Source: KBS-96 sp964247975 (GTDB lineage Bacteria > Acidobacteriota > Terriglobia > Bryobacterales > Bryobacteraceae). From it: a stretch of 64,000 nucleotides of DNA. Under the pieces are notes generated by a model. It saw only the letters and a program-made list of their open reading frames with translations. It did not search any database and was not told the origin of the DNA. The stretch's first letter is position 1; the number at the start of each line of letters is the position of its first letter. Below are positions 42,201-51,023 of the stretch, piece by piece. The stretch spans positions 62,001 to 126,000 of the forward strand of contig CAXTWH010000008.1 in assembly GCA_964247975.1 (NCBI GenBank). Direction: 5' to 3'. The translations under genes were made by a program, and so were the position numbers.

Positions 42201-45200
42201 TCAGAAAATCAGCTTCAAAGCAAACTGAATTTCGCGTGAAGGGCGAGCTGAGCTAACACTGCCAAAGGGGCTATTGACTGTATCAGCCTTAGCGCCCGCC
42301 ACATCCTGAGTTGGAACAAAAGTGGTGTTTATCGAAGCAAACTGAGTATGATTGAAGGCGTTGAAGAATTCGGCCCGGAATTGCAGCCGAGGTCCGGTAT
42401 CACTGGTCGCTTTAGCAAGCTGAAAGTTTTTGAACAATGACAGATCGAAGTTGTTGAGTCCGGGTCCGCGCACCAGATTGCGACCGGCATTTCCGTAAGT
42501 TCCGGGCGCTTGCAGCTCGAATGCGTTGGTGTCGAAGTAAGCTGATACCGAACGTTGATCGCGGTTCAGGTTCGGATTGGAAGCCACATTCACTCTTTCG
42601 CAAATTGTGCCTCCCGAAGCTAAGCCCACCACGTCATGGTCGAGACAAACATTTTGCGGCAACCCTGAATAGGCAGAATAAATTCCGTTCAGCTCCCATC
42701 CGCCAAGGCCGTTCTTCAACAACCAGTTATTGCTTTTGCGGAAAAACGGCAGTTCCCAATTGGAATTAACGTTCAATGTTTGAGGCTGATCCTGATTTCC
42801 TAACGACTTCTCGGAACTGAGATCCAACGCATTCTGCACTGGGTTAGCGCGACCTTCGGTATCGGCGTTGATGGTGTCGGAGATGAGGCGGCTCCAAGTG
42901 TACGAAACTTGCATTTGCAGCCCCTTCGCCAAGCGGTGGCTTAATGACGCTTGCAGCGAGTTGTAGCTGCTAGTGCCGTCCCGCCCATTAACGTAAATAT
43001 GGCTGTAGCCCAGGTAAGGACGAACTGTGTCGGGATTGATGCCGGTCGTTCCGCCGCTGTTCTCATATTGATAAACACCCAGATAATTCGAAATCGGCGT
43101 TTGGTTAATGTCACGATTACGGCCTTGATGAATCTGGCGGCTTCCGGCATAGCCGACGTCGAGCACGGTGCTGGACCCCAGGCTATATTGAACTCCCGCG
43201 CTGTATTGGTAGCTTTCGGGAAAATAATAAACGGGGTCCAGGGTTTGCAGCGTTGTGGGCGGCTGCGGCAGAGTGGGATTGAAAGCGGTTAATTGTGAGA
43301 AGGTAACGCCGGTTAGATTGGCGGTTCGGTCGTTCGGCGGCAGCAAACCAAGCGCGCTGGTTTGCGACACTGCATCACGGCCATGAAAGATGCCGGCCCC
43401 AACCCGGAACACCATCTTATTGTTGAATTGCCCAGGCGCCCACGCCAGACCACCTCGCGGCTCCCAACCATTCGGGTGATTTTTGACCAACGCGCGTCCG
43501 GGAATACCGGCGGAACTCGGAGTCACGATTCCGTTTAGCGTATTGCAGAGCGTTGGGTCTACCAATCCATCAGCGGTGAAAGCAGCCGCGGAACACTGGC
43601 CCGACTGGTAGAAATTAGGGTAAAAATTGGCAATATTGTTACGGGCGGAAAACGACTGCCCCAGGTATTGCCAACGCAGGCCGAAGTCGAGCGTTAGATG
43701 TGAAGTGGCTTTCCAGGTGTCCTGTACGAAAATGGCGTAATCGTGCCAGCGGTCGTAAACCGGATTTAGCGTTTGCTCTTCCTGGTATTGGCTGATATTT
43801 CCGGTCAGTAAAGCATTGAAGTTGTTAAAGCTGAGAGTGCCGGCCGTGTCGTCAACTCCCCCGTTAGCAGGCTCGCGCTTCCGTCCGCGCAGAATGGAAA
43901 ATCCAGCCTTGATGTTGTGACTGCCGGTGGTCCAGGCAAGATTATCCTGCCACTGCAGAATGGCTTCCCGATTGGTAAAAGGAGCCTGATGGTTTAAAGT
44001 GCCAAACCCGTCGACGCCATTCACGGTAGGAAACGAGCCGCTGGTTTCCGGAAACAATTCGGTGTAAGTAAATCCGCTGCGGGAAGCAAGAACCGGATCA
44101 GACACCGAGCTAGTCCGAAAGTTGATGAAGTTTTCGGTGTAGCCGAATTGGAATTCATTCACCAGGCGCGGCGTAAGGATATTGGTCAGCTTAACAACGC
44201 TGTTTAAAGCTGAAAACGTCCAATCGCTGGAAACCGAAGGAAAATTATCATCAGCCCAGAGTTGATTATTGATGTTCGACAAATCCTGATGCTCAGTCAT
44301 CACGCGCGCCATCAGCATGGCTTTATCGCTGAAGTTATGGTCCCAGCGGTAAAGTTGAACGTTGTCGACCGTATTGCGCGGCAGGCTCACCACAAAGTTG
44401 TAAGACCCGGTAGCGTTCGGCAGCGGATAGCGAGCCAGAATCGCCAGTGCATTCGGGTCAATCTGGGATACCGGGACGTTCTGCTCGCCTAAAGCGGATA
44501 AATCCCCGCTTCTTTCCGCCACCGTCGGCACATTGTCCTGCGCCGCATTGCCGCGCACATCGCGGCGTCCTTCGTAAGAAGCAAAAAAGAAATCTTTGGT
44601 TTTGTCCCGATTGTAGAAACCGGGAATCCAAAAGGGTCCGCCTAGAGTGTAGCCAAAGTTATTAAAACGAAGTTCATTGCGCGGTTGGCCTTGCTGGTTC
44701 AGAAAAAAGTCGTTTGCATCCAGGTCGTTGTTCCGAAAATACTCATAAACGCTGCCGTGAAATTTCTGGGTTCCCTGCTTGGTGACAACGTTAATCACGC
44801 CGCCTACCGCAGAGCCGAACTCGGCGCTGTAGTTGCTGCGCAGGACTTTAAATTCTTCCAGCGCATCGAGCGGAGGCGTCACTACATTCTGCGCGTTGCC
44901 GCCAGCGTCCACATTGCTTTGCCCGTCCAGCAGCCACAGATTGGAATTGCTCTGGTTACCGTTGATGGATACGGCGGTGTCGCTGCTTAAGCCAACCCCG
45001 TTGCCGATGCTTCCGTTCTGCGAAACCACTCCGGGCGATAATTCCACAAGCTGGCTGAATACGCGGCCATTCAAAGGCAGGGCTTGCGTTTGCGTTGCGC
45101 CCACCAAATTGGCTAGTTCCGCTGATTCAGTCTGCAACTGCGCGGTGCTTTCGGTCACGCTGATCGTTTGAGTAGAACCGCCCACTTCCAAATGGATTTG

Positions 45201-45509
45201 AAAGTTAAGCCGGTCGTCCACATCCAACCGTATCTGTTGAATTTCGTAAGTGGAGAAGCCTGCTGCTACGGCTTGGAGCCGATAATTGCCCACCGGCAGA
45301 TTAGTCGCAAAGAATAATCCCGCCGATGTGGTCTGCACGGTGCGCTGCAGGTTGGTGCCGACGTTTGTGATGGTGACCGCAGCATTGGTAACCACCGAAC
45401 CGGAAGGGTCAGTAACTGTGCCGGCGATGTTGCCGGTGCTTTCCTGGGCCAGCAGAGGTATCAGGCTCAACCACAGGAGCACCCAAATTTTAATAATTCG
45501 CTGAAGCAT
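42201..45509 (-). CDS. TonB-dependent receptor, Oar-type (second copy type)
   Basis: A 1102-residue outer-membrane receptor of the same architecture as the one at 8019: signal peptide (WVLLWLSLIPLLAQ), carboxypeptidase-regulatory-like domain (GTVTDPSGSVVTNAAVTITN), plug (LPLNGRVFSQLVELSPGVVSQNG ... EFKVLRSNYSAEFGSAVGGVINVVTKQGT) and a large barrel ending in an aromatic (QFALKLIF). AAGGAA five bases before the ATG fixes the start. The two receptors are clearly not recent duplicates: they differ in most loops. The ligand is unknown. It is divergent from a TPR gene with about 60 bases between starts, so one promoter region could serve both. Confidence 0.9.
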   Translation of the reverse strand: MLQRIIKIWVLLWLSLIPLLAQESTGNIAGTVTDPSGSVVTNAAVTITNVGTNLQRTVQTTSAGLFFATNLPVGNYRLQAVAAGFSTYEIQQIRLDVDDRLNFQIHLEVGGSTQTISVTESTAQLQTESAELANLVGATQTQALPLNGRVFSQLVELSPGVVSQNGSIGNGVGLSSDTAVSINGNQSNSNLWLLDGQSNVDAGGNAQNVVTPPLDALEEFKVLRSNYSAEFGSAVGGVINVVTKQGTQKFHGSVYEYFRNNDLDANDFFLNQQGQPRNELRFNNFGYTLGGPFWIPGFYNRDKTKDFFFASYEGRRDVRGNAAQDNVPTVAERSGDLSALGEQNVPVSQIDPNALAILARYPLPNATGSYNFVVSLPRNTVDNVQLYRWDHNFSDKAMLMARVMTEHQDLSNINNQLWADDNFPSVSSDWTFSALNSVVKLTNILTPRLVNEFQFGYTENFINFRTSSVSDPVLASRSGFTYTELFPETSGSFPTVNGVDGFGTLNHQAPFTNREAILQWQDNLAWTTGSHNIKAGFSILRGRKREPANGGVDDTAGTLSFNNFNALLTGNISQYQEEQTLNPVYDRWHDYAIFVQDTWKATSHLTLDFGLRWQYLGQSFSARNNIANFYPNFYQSGQCSAAAFTADGLVDPTLCNTLNGIVTPSSAGIPGRALVKNHPNGWEPRGGLAWAPGQFNNKMVFRVGAGIFHGRDAVSQTSALGLLPPNDRTANLTGVTFSQLTAFNPTLPQPPTTLQTLDPVYYFPESYQYSAGVQYSLGSSTVLDVGYAGSRQIHQGRNRDINQTPISNYLGVYQYENSGGTTGINPDTVRPYLGYSHIYVNGRDGTSSYNSLQASLSHRLAKGLQMQVSYTWSRLISDTINADTEGRANPVQNALDLSSEKSLGNQDQPQTLNVNSNWELPFFRKSNNWLLKNGLGGWELNGIYSAYSGLPQNVCLDHDVVGLASGGTICERVNVASNPNLNRDQRSVSAYFDTNAFELQAPGTYGNAGRNLVRGPGLNNFDLSLFKNFQLAKATSDTGPRLQFRAEFFNAFNHTQFASINTTFVPTQDVAGAKADTVNSPFGSVSSARPSREIQFALKLIF

Positions 45510-45570
45510 ATAAGTTCCTTTGCATGAAATGGTAGGCTTGCGGCAAGATAAGTATTCGGATCTGATTTAG

Positions 45571-46464
45571 ATGTTGTGTTTTGCTGCGCTTTTGTTTTTG
45601 ATCCCAATGGCTGGCAGTTCGGAAAAGCAGCCGGCCCCACAGCAGTACCGGCAGGCAGTGGAAGAATTGAAACAGCATCAATACCTTGCTGCCGCAACGG
45701 ATTTTGAACAAGCCCGAAAACAAGATCCGGCGCTGCCCGAGGTTGATAAACAGATTGGCCTTGCTTACTTTCAAGCGCAGCAGTTTACAAAAGCGATAGA
45801 GCCGTTGAACCGCGCCCGCGCTCTTGTTCCTGGCGATATGCAGGTCCTGCTCGCTTTGGGAACAGCGCTGGCCCGCACGCAGCAAACTACGGAAGCGGCA
45901 GCCGTGTTTTCCGATCTTCTCGATCGCTATCCCAATTCCCCGGCCTTGCATCTGCTCTGGGGGCAAGCCTACGCCAGCCAGGACCAAGCAGTCTTGGCCG
46001 AACAGGAATTTCGTGAAGCAATCCGGCTCGATCCCGCGCTGCCCGGCATCCATTACAACTTGGGCCTGCTGCTTCTGAAGCAGCGACGCATGCAGGAAGC
46101 AGAAGCAGAACTGAAGGCGGAACTGAGCCATGATCCGAAGAGCGTCACAGCGCGCTATGACTTGGCAGTGACGCTGCTGCAGCAGAATAAAACTGCCGAA
46201 GGCGTGAAAGAACTGGAACAGGTGCTGAAAACCAGTCCGAATCACGCCGACGCAAATTATGAACTGGGCAAGGAACTGCTTAGCGACGGTAAAACACAAT
46301 TGGCGGTGCAACATCTGGAGCGGGCGGCAAAATACGCTCCGGCAAAATCCTACGTTCATTACCTGCTGGCCAGAGCTTATCTCCGGGCGGGCCGAAAAGG
46401 CGAAGCCGAACGTGAGTTTGCGCGTGTTACGGAACTGCACGGAATCAAAAAATCCGATCAATAA
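45571..46464 (+). CDS. Secreted TPR-repeat protein
   Basis: A 297-residue protein with a short hydrophobic N-terminus (MLCFAALLFLIPMAGSSE) and about seven TPR units: QQFTKAIEPLNRARALVPGD, AVLAEQEFREAIRLDPALPGI and MQEAEAELKAELSHDPKS are clear examples. No catalytic residues. It is divergent from the second Oar-type receptor, echoing the receptor-TPR pair at 8019-12861. It may help assemble a periplasmic complex for the receptor's ligand. Confidence 0.8.
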   Translation: MLCFAALLFLIPMAGSSEKQPAPQQYRQAVEELKQHQYLAAATDFEQARKQDPALPEVDKQIGLAYFQAQQFTKAIEPLNRARALVPGDMQVLLALGTALARTQQTTEAAAVFSDLLDRYPNSPALHLLWGQAYASQDQAVLAEQEFREAIRLDPALPGIHYNLGLLLLKQRRMQEAEAELKAELSHDPKSVTARYDLAVTLLQQNKTAEGVKELEQVLKTSPNHADANYELGKELLSDGKTQLAVQHLERAAKYAPAKSYVHYLLARAYLRAGRKGEAEREFARVTELHGIKKSDQ

Positions 46465-46634
46465 TTATCCCTGCTTTGCAATTGGAGGCAGTCTCGCCAG
46501 TAGCTCCGTGCAGATCAACAAGGAACGTCGCACAAACGTCCATTCCTCCAGAAACATGGGGCGGACTTTGTTGTTTGGGCTAATGCGAACTCATAGAATA
46601 CGCGCTGCCGGGGAGGAGTGTCAATGGAAACAGT

Positions 46635-47066
46635 TCAAAACCGAGGCGGCAATTTGAATTGGGAGCCGTCGTCAAACTCTGCATAAAGAACTTGGCCGCG
46701 AATCTTAGTCACCAGCGGTCCGGAAATGCTGGACGTAGTTTCATTGCTGAACTCAACAACCGAATGCGGCGGCGCGACTGATCCGCGCGCTTCCGAACCT
46801 AATGAGGGATGCGCTTTTTCTCCGCTCAACGTAAGAATCCAGCCAACACGATAAGCTACCAGCGTCCGGTCAGAATTGTTGTGAAGCTTAAAAGAAACCA
46901 GCGTCAAAGTGCCGTTTTGATAGATAAATCTTGTGTCCGAAATTCGTATTTTGGTTTTATGAGCCGGTTGGTACCGCACAACATTGTGCGGATAAATCGT
47001 TGGCGATTGCGCTCGCAAAACAGGAGTCGCCAAGCAACACAACGCACAGATGAAACGGAACATCAT
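46635..47066 (-). CDS. Hypothetical secreted beta protein, 143 residues
   Basis: The signal peptide (MMFRFICALCCLATPVLRAQ) is followed by a beta-rich domain of about 120 residues (NGTLTLVSFKLHNNSDRTLVAYRVGWILT), probably an Ig-like fold. I recognise no family. The gene stands alone: a 170-base gap separates it from the TPR gene, and the small-peptide region lies upstream. Confidence 0.6.
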   Translation of the reverse strand: MMFRFICALCCLATPVLRAQSPTIYPHNVVRYQPAHKTKIRISDTRFIYQNGTLTLVSFKLHNNSDRTLVAYRVGWILTLSGEKAHPSLGSEARGSVAPPHSVVEFSNETTSSISGPLVTKIRGQVLYAEFDDGSQFKLPPRF

Positions 47067-47201
47067 AACGCTTTTACGAATAGTTTATCTGCGCATTGCT
47101 GAAATTTCAAGGGTGTTCTAATGGAGTGTTGCCGGTTTTCCGTGAGAGTTGCAGGAGCGGGTTTGTGGCAAAGGACCAATTTGGGGTCCGTAACTACAAA
47201 A

Positions 47202-47220
47202 CCCCCGTTAGGGGCGGGGG
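47202..47220 (-). terminator. Intrinsic terminator reading leftward, beyond rpoD
   Basis: On the minus strand CCCCCG-CCCCTAA-CGGGGG is followed by TTTTGT. It would end transcripts coming from rpoD about 190 bases after its stop, after they have run across the small-peptide gene in antisense. Confidence 0.6.
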
Positions 47221-47259
47221 CTTGTAAATCCAACTTATATGGATAATCGGAGGTTCTTA

Positions 47260-47340
47260 ATGGGACTTCTAATGCTGCTGTTGTTCCTGGTTCTCATCAG
47301 GAATCGAGGAACTAGTTTGAAGATTGAAATCAATCTCTAA
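47260..47340 (+). CDS. Predicted 26-residue hydrophobic peptide
   Basis: An ATG at 47260 has an ideal ribosome-binding site, GGAGG at 47249-47253, with six bases between. The reading frame gives 26 residues: MGLLMLLLFLVLI, a single membrane-spanning stretch, then RNRGTSLKIEINL, a charged tail, and TAA at 47338-47340. Such a layout is that of type I toxin peptides or small membrane regulators. No downstream gene on this strand follows within 3 kb, so it is not a leader peptide of a plus-strand operon. I know no relative. It lies antisense to the predicted rpoD 3' untranslated region, and the end of the frame is part of a long inverted repeat (47311-47346). Confidence 0.5.
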   Translation: MGLLMLLLFLVLIRNRGTSLKIEINL

Positions 47341-47346
47341 ACTAGT
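47311..47346. repeat. 36-base interrupted palindrome over the end of the small-peptide gene
   Basis: ACTAGTTT (47311-47318) faces AAACTAGT (47339-47346), and inside them AGATTG faces CAATCT around an AAAT loop, with a GA/CT internal mismatch. It covers the last nine codons and the stop of the small peptide. Confidence 0.55.
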
Positions 47347-47348
47347 AA

Positions 47349-47380
47349 GGGAGCCGATAATTCGCTTTTATCGGCTTCCC
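47349..47380. terminator. Hairpin just downstream of rpoD
   Basis: GGGAGCCGATAA faces TTATCGGCTTCCC with one bulged T, loop TTCGCTT. It lies 30 bases past the rpoD stop on the minus strand. There is no clean T-run, so termination may be incomplete, with the element at 47202 as the backstop. Confidence 0.45.
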
Positions 47381-47408
47381 TCAGCACAATCGTATCAGTT
47401 TTTACGCA

Positions 47409-48947
47409 CTAGCGAGCAGCTAACAGTGCGCGCAGGTGCCGGGCGCGCTCCGGAGAACGCAACTGGCGCAGAGCTTTCGCTTCAATCTGACGAATCCGTT
47501 CACGGGTAACGTCAAACTCCTGCCCGATTTCTTCCAACGTATGTTCCCGTTCGCACCCGATGCCGAAGCGAAGGCGGATCACCTTTTCTTCCTTCGGCGA
47601 CAGCGTTTTTAAGATGTTAGCTGTTTCGTCCCGAACGTTGGAATCAATCACCGCGTCCACTGGCGAGCCAACCCAGCGATCTTCAATAAGATCGCCTAAA
47701 GCCGATTCCCCATCCCGCCCGACCGGAGTTTCCAGCGAAACCGGATCGCGGGAAATGGTTTTCAGCTTCTGGACCTTTTCCACCGGAATATCCATGCGCT
47801 TGGAAATTTCCTCGTTGGTGGGAACGCGGCCCAATTCTTTTTCCAGTTCTCGGTTTGCCCGCAGAAACTTATTCATGCTCTCGTTCATGTGAACGGGAAT
47901 ACGAATGGTTCGGGACTGATCGGCAATGGCCCGCGTGATCGCCTGACGAATCCACCACGTTGCGTAAGTGGAAAATTTATAGCCGCGCCGGTATTCGAAT
48001 TTGTCAGCCGCGCGCATCAAACCGATATTGCCTTCCTGGATCAGATCCAGCAGGTGCAAACCACGGTTAACGTACTTTTTTGCGACCGACACTACCAGAC
48101 GAAGGTTGGCTTCCACCAAATCTTTCTTGGCTCGCTCCGCTTCCACTTCGCCGTGCCGGATCACTGACAAACTGTGCCGCAGATCAGGAATAGGCGCGCC
48201 CGCTTCCTGTTCCTTCTTTTTCAGTTCCTTTTTGATGTCCTTGATTCTGGCCTGGGCTACCGGCGTATTGCGCAGTTCCAGCTTTTTCGATTCCTGCTCC
48301 AGCAGCGACATTTCGTCCACAGTGCGTTCAATCATCCGGACGAATTCTTTCCAGCGCACCAGCAGCCAAGGAATGGCCCGCAGCGATTTCGATAATTCCA
48401 CTTGACAACGAGCTACTTTACCTGACCATTTTTTCCGAAGCTTTTTGTTGCTGGCGGGAACCGCATTGTGCTTATCGATGGTTTGCACCAGCTTTTTGTC
48501 GGAAGCAATATAAGCAACAAACAGATCCTTCACTTCGCTGCGGCGCTTCAGGTCAGCAGCACTTCCCTCTTCCGTGTCTGCCTGCCCTAAATCCACAAAG
48601 GCATCGATGTCTTCCAAACCTTTGCGAATTTGTTCTGCAAAGGTAAGCACGGCCGATTGAACAATAGAAGAACGGCTGACCGCTTTCTGCATCCGCACTT
48701 TGCCGCGCTCCATTTTCCGCGCTAAATTCACTTCCCCTTCGCGAGTTAACAACGGCACAGAGCCCATTTCGCGCAGGTACACTCGTACCGGATCGTCTGT
48801 ATAGATCGACTCTTCTACAGGCTGCGAACCTTGGAAATCGTCGCCGTCCTGAATTTCCTCCGGATGGAAGAAGTTTGCTTCTTCATCGAAAGGAATCCCG
48901 AGCGGCTCGTGACTTTCACCTAAATATTGATCTTCGAACTGATCCAC
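47409..48947 (-). CDS. rpoD: Primary RNA polymerase sigma factor RpoD
   Basis: The 512-residue protein has region 1.2 (DDPVRVYLREMGSVPLLTREGE), a non-conserved region of about 150 residues, region 2 (NLRLVVSVAKKYVNRGLHLLDLIQEGNIGLMRAADKFEY and YKFSTYATWWIRQAI for -10 binding), region 3 and region 4 (HTLEEIGQEFDVTRERIRQIEAKALRQLRSP for -35 binding). This is the housekeeping sigma. Only about 50 acidic residues precede region 1.2, so the usual region 1.1 seems short or absent. The start is GTG at 48945-48947. The dnaG gene often found next to rpoD is not adjacent here. Confidence 0.95.
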   Translation of the reverse strand: MDQFEDQYLGESHEPLGIPFDEEANFFHPEEIQDGDDFQGSQPVEESIYTDDPVRVYLREMGSVPLLTREGEVNLARKMERGKVRMQKAVSRSSIVQSAVLTFAEQIRKGLEDIDAFVDLGQADTEEGSAADLKRRSEVKDLFVAYIASDKKLVQTIDKHNAVPASNKKLRKKWSGKVARCQVELSKSLRAIPWLLVRWKEFVRMIERTVDEMSLLEQESKKLELRNTPVAQARIKDIKKELKKKEQEAGAPIPDLRHSLSVIRHGEVEAERAKKDLVEANLRLVVSVAKKYVNRGLHLLDLIQEGNIGLMRAADKFEYRRGYKFSTYATWWIRQAITRAIADQSRTIRIPVHMNESMNKFLRANRELEKELGRVPTNEEISKRMDIPVEKVQKLKTISRDPVSLETPVGRDGESALGDLIEDRWVGSPVDAVIDSNVRDETANILKTLSPKEEKVIRLRFGIGCEREHTLEEIGQEFDVTRERIRQIEAKALRQLRSPERARHLRALLAAR

Positions 48948-49290
48948 CTTACCTAATCACCTCGACCTGTCAGACACGACGAGATAAGCCCGACACACAA
49001 AACGCAGTCGGCAACAATCAATCGTCTGCCACAGGGGATTTTAAATGACGTTCTGCCTCGGCCCAGACCACTTTGTAGACAACTGTCCCGGAGCTTGCTA
49101 CGTAAATAGTGCGCAATGATTATATCTTGGAACTGGGTCCGAAGTGTAGCCCTATATAACAGATGTTGACAGAACTGAATGGTTACGAAAATTTTACCAT
49201 CTTCGCTAACCGTTTTACTTCTTTTTAGACGTTTACAGAGTAGCTTTTGCTACAGTATATGGCGAAACGATTCAGAAATATCCTGTATTT
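48948..49290. other. Upstream region of rpoD without genes
   Basis: No open frame of substance. A TATAAT on the minus strand at 49119-49124 is the best -10 candidate for rpoD, about 170 bases before its start, but the matching -35 is poor. A five-pair hairpin GTAGC-TTTT-GCTAC at 49240-49253 lies just downstream of nrdR on the minus strand. I see nothing else. Confidence 0.5.
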
Positions 49291-49752
49291 TTACGGTTTT
49301 CTGTTTAGCACTACCGTCTTGATCTCGGCTAGAAACTCTTCCACATCCTGAAAATCCCGATAAACCGAGGCAAACCGAACATAAGCAATTTTGTCGAGAG
49401 CTTTTAACTGTTCCATCAACTGTTCGCCAATAGAAATCGTTGAAATTTCGCGCTCCGGATTTTCCAGCAGCAAAAATTCGATTCCGTTTACCAGTTCAGC
49501 GAGTTTGCCCATGCTGATCGGGCGTTTTTCCGCCGCTCGCAATAGACCGTTCAAGACCTTTTGCCGATCGAATTTCTCCCGTCGGCCATCTTTTTTGACA
49601 ACCATATAGGGAACTTCGTCGCACCGCTCGTAGGTGGTGAAGCGGCGTTCGCAGGACAGGCACTGCCGCCGGCGGCGAATCGAGTCCCCTTCCTTGCTTT
49701 CTCGGGAATCAATCACTTTATCTTCGCGGTAGCCGCAAAATGGGCAGGTCAT
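49291..49752 (-). CDS. nrdR: Transcriptional repressor NrdR
   Basis: The 153-residue protein starts MTCPFCGYREDKVIDSRES and has the zinc ribbon Cys3, Cys6, Cys31, Cys34 (CLSCERRFTTYERCDEVP), then an ATP-cone (VVKKDGRREKFDRQKVLNGLLRAAEKRPIS). It binds NrdR boxes ahead of ribonucleotide-reductase genes and senses ATP/dATP. The ATG at 49750-49752 overlaps the TGA of the upstream flippase-like gene in ATGA, which supports this start over the upstream 49866. No ribonucleotide-reductase gene is in the window, so its targets lie elsewhere. Confidence 0.95.
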   Translation of the reverse strand: MTCPFCGYREDKVIDSRESKEGDSIRRRRQCLSCERRFTTYERCDEVPYMVVKKDGRREKFDRQKVLNGLLRAAEKRPISMGKLAELVNGIEFLLLENPEREISTISIGEQLMEQLKALDKIAYVRFASVYRDFQDVEEFLAEIKTVVLNRKP

Positions 49753-50792
49753 GAGGAAATTTCTTCCGCTACGTTTAAATCCCGGCGAAAATCGGAAATC
49801 CTGATATGTCCGGCGATGGCCAGGGGAACGGCAAAAGGCAGCACAATCAGAGAAGCGCCCGCCCAAATCAATAAAGTCAACAGCGTAGCCGCTTCCGCCG
49901 ACAAATGGAACAACTGCGTCAACACAACCACCGAAGCTACCTGCACTCCGCCGCCGATGCCGGGAAGCTGCACGATACTGCCAAGCGAAACAAACCCGAG
50001 ATAAACCGCCGTGTTTGTCAAAGTGAACGTTTTGGAATCAGGATAAGAATGAAAGTAGCACCAGGCTGCGCCCAGAATAATGCTCCATTCCGCAAGCGTG
50101 GAAAGCACCGACGCTACAAATACCCTGGAATCACGCAGCGAACGGGAGCCTTCCAGAAAAGATTGCAGCAGGCGCGAAACCCGCTGCAAGGCGCGATCCG
50201 GCAAAAAGGAAACGGCGCGAACCATTTGATTTTGACACCATTCAGGATGACGGGCTAACAAGTAGAGAACCACGGCGGCAATGGCCGCCATTGCGGTTGC
50301 CAGACCGCCGCCTACTCGCAGAACCGGACGAAGGGCAGATTGGGGCGCCAGGTTCAGCGAACTGGTTTGCATTAAAGCAACGCCGAACAAAACAAGAATC
50401 ACCAGCAGATCATACAAACGTTCCAGAAACCAGATGGCAAGCTGGGCGGCAACCGTGGAGTGCTCCTGTTTGGCGATCAGAACCGGGCGAACCGGCTCCC
50501 CGGCTCTGCCCAACAGAACAACCGCAGCGAACCCGATCAAGGTAGCGGAAAACAAACGGTTCAATCGGGCCGGAGCGGGCCACATCATGAACTTCCAGCG
50601 CACGGCCCGCCCCCAATAGGAAAGCAGAGAAAGAAAAGCGCCGGTCCAAAGCCACTGCTGGTCTAGCTGCTGAATGGACCGGTAGAAGCGCTGCCATTGA
50701 AATTCGGAAAAGTGATGCCATCCTAGAACAGCTCCGATTAGGAGCAGCAGAACAATCAGCAGCGCGGAACGCCATCTTTTGAAAATTTGCAA
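49749..50792 (-). CDS. LPG-synthase-type transmembrane (flippase-like) protein
   Basis: A 347-residue membrane protein with about 7-8 helices (LLIVLLLLIGAVLGW; LFSATLIGFAAVVLLGRAGEPVRP; SIVQLPGIGGGVQVASVVVLTQLF). The GRAGEPVRP and GIGGGVQ loops are typical of the lysylphosphatidylglycerol-synthase TM (UPF0104) family, which flips lipid or polyprenyl-sugar molecules. It likely has no synthase domain. The start ATG at 50790-50792 is preceded by a weak ribosome-binding site. It overlaps nrdR by four bases, and may not be functionally related. Confidence 0.8.
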   Translation of the reverse strand: MQIFKRWRSALLIVLLLLIGAVLGWHHFSEFQWQRFYRSIQQLDQQWLWTGAFLSLLSYWGRAVRWKFMMWPAPARLNRLFSATLIGFAAVVLLGRAGEPVRPVLIAKQEHSTVAAQLAIWFLERLYDLLVILVLFGVALMQTSSLNLAPQSALRPVLRVGGGLATAMAAIAAVVLYLLARHPEWCQNQMVRAVSFLPDRALQRVSRLLQSFLEGSRSLRDSRVFVASVLSTLAEWSIILGAAWCYFHSYPDSKTFTLTNTAVYLGFVSLGSIVQLPGIGGGVQVASVVVLTQLFHLSAEAATLLTLLIWAGASLIVLPFAVPLAIAGHIRISDFRRDLNVAEEISS

Positions 50793-51023
50793 ATGGTGGA
50801 ATCCTGCTGGTTAGCCTAGTTCTGGGCAGACAAGAACCAGCCCGGTATTTTGCGAGGAGCCATTCATAATCTAAAATGTAACGCAAGCGCGAAGAACAAA
50901 CGGCATTTTGGCAGAACTTATGAACACAAAACCTCGTTTACTCAGTTGTGGGCCAATGCGATACCGCTTCTGAGGCAAAACGGCGGTAAAAACAACAGAA
51001 AACGCAGCGGCCGGGAGAAAACA

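Noticed and set aside
45490..46461. A 323-codon open frame on the minus strand opposite the TPR gene
   Set aside because: It is Phe/Cys/Gln-rich in a way expected from the antisense of TPR codons, has no recognisable domain and lies fully within a clear TPR gene.
49161..49199. TTGACA on the plus strand upstream of rpoD as a promoter
   Set aside because: No acceptable -10 at 16-18 bases and no plus-strand gene for it to serve.
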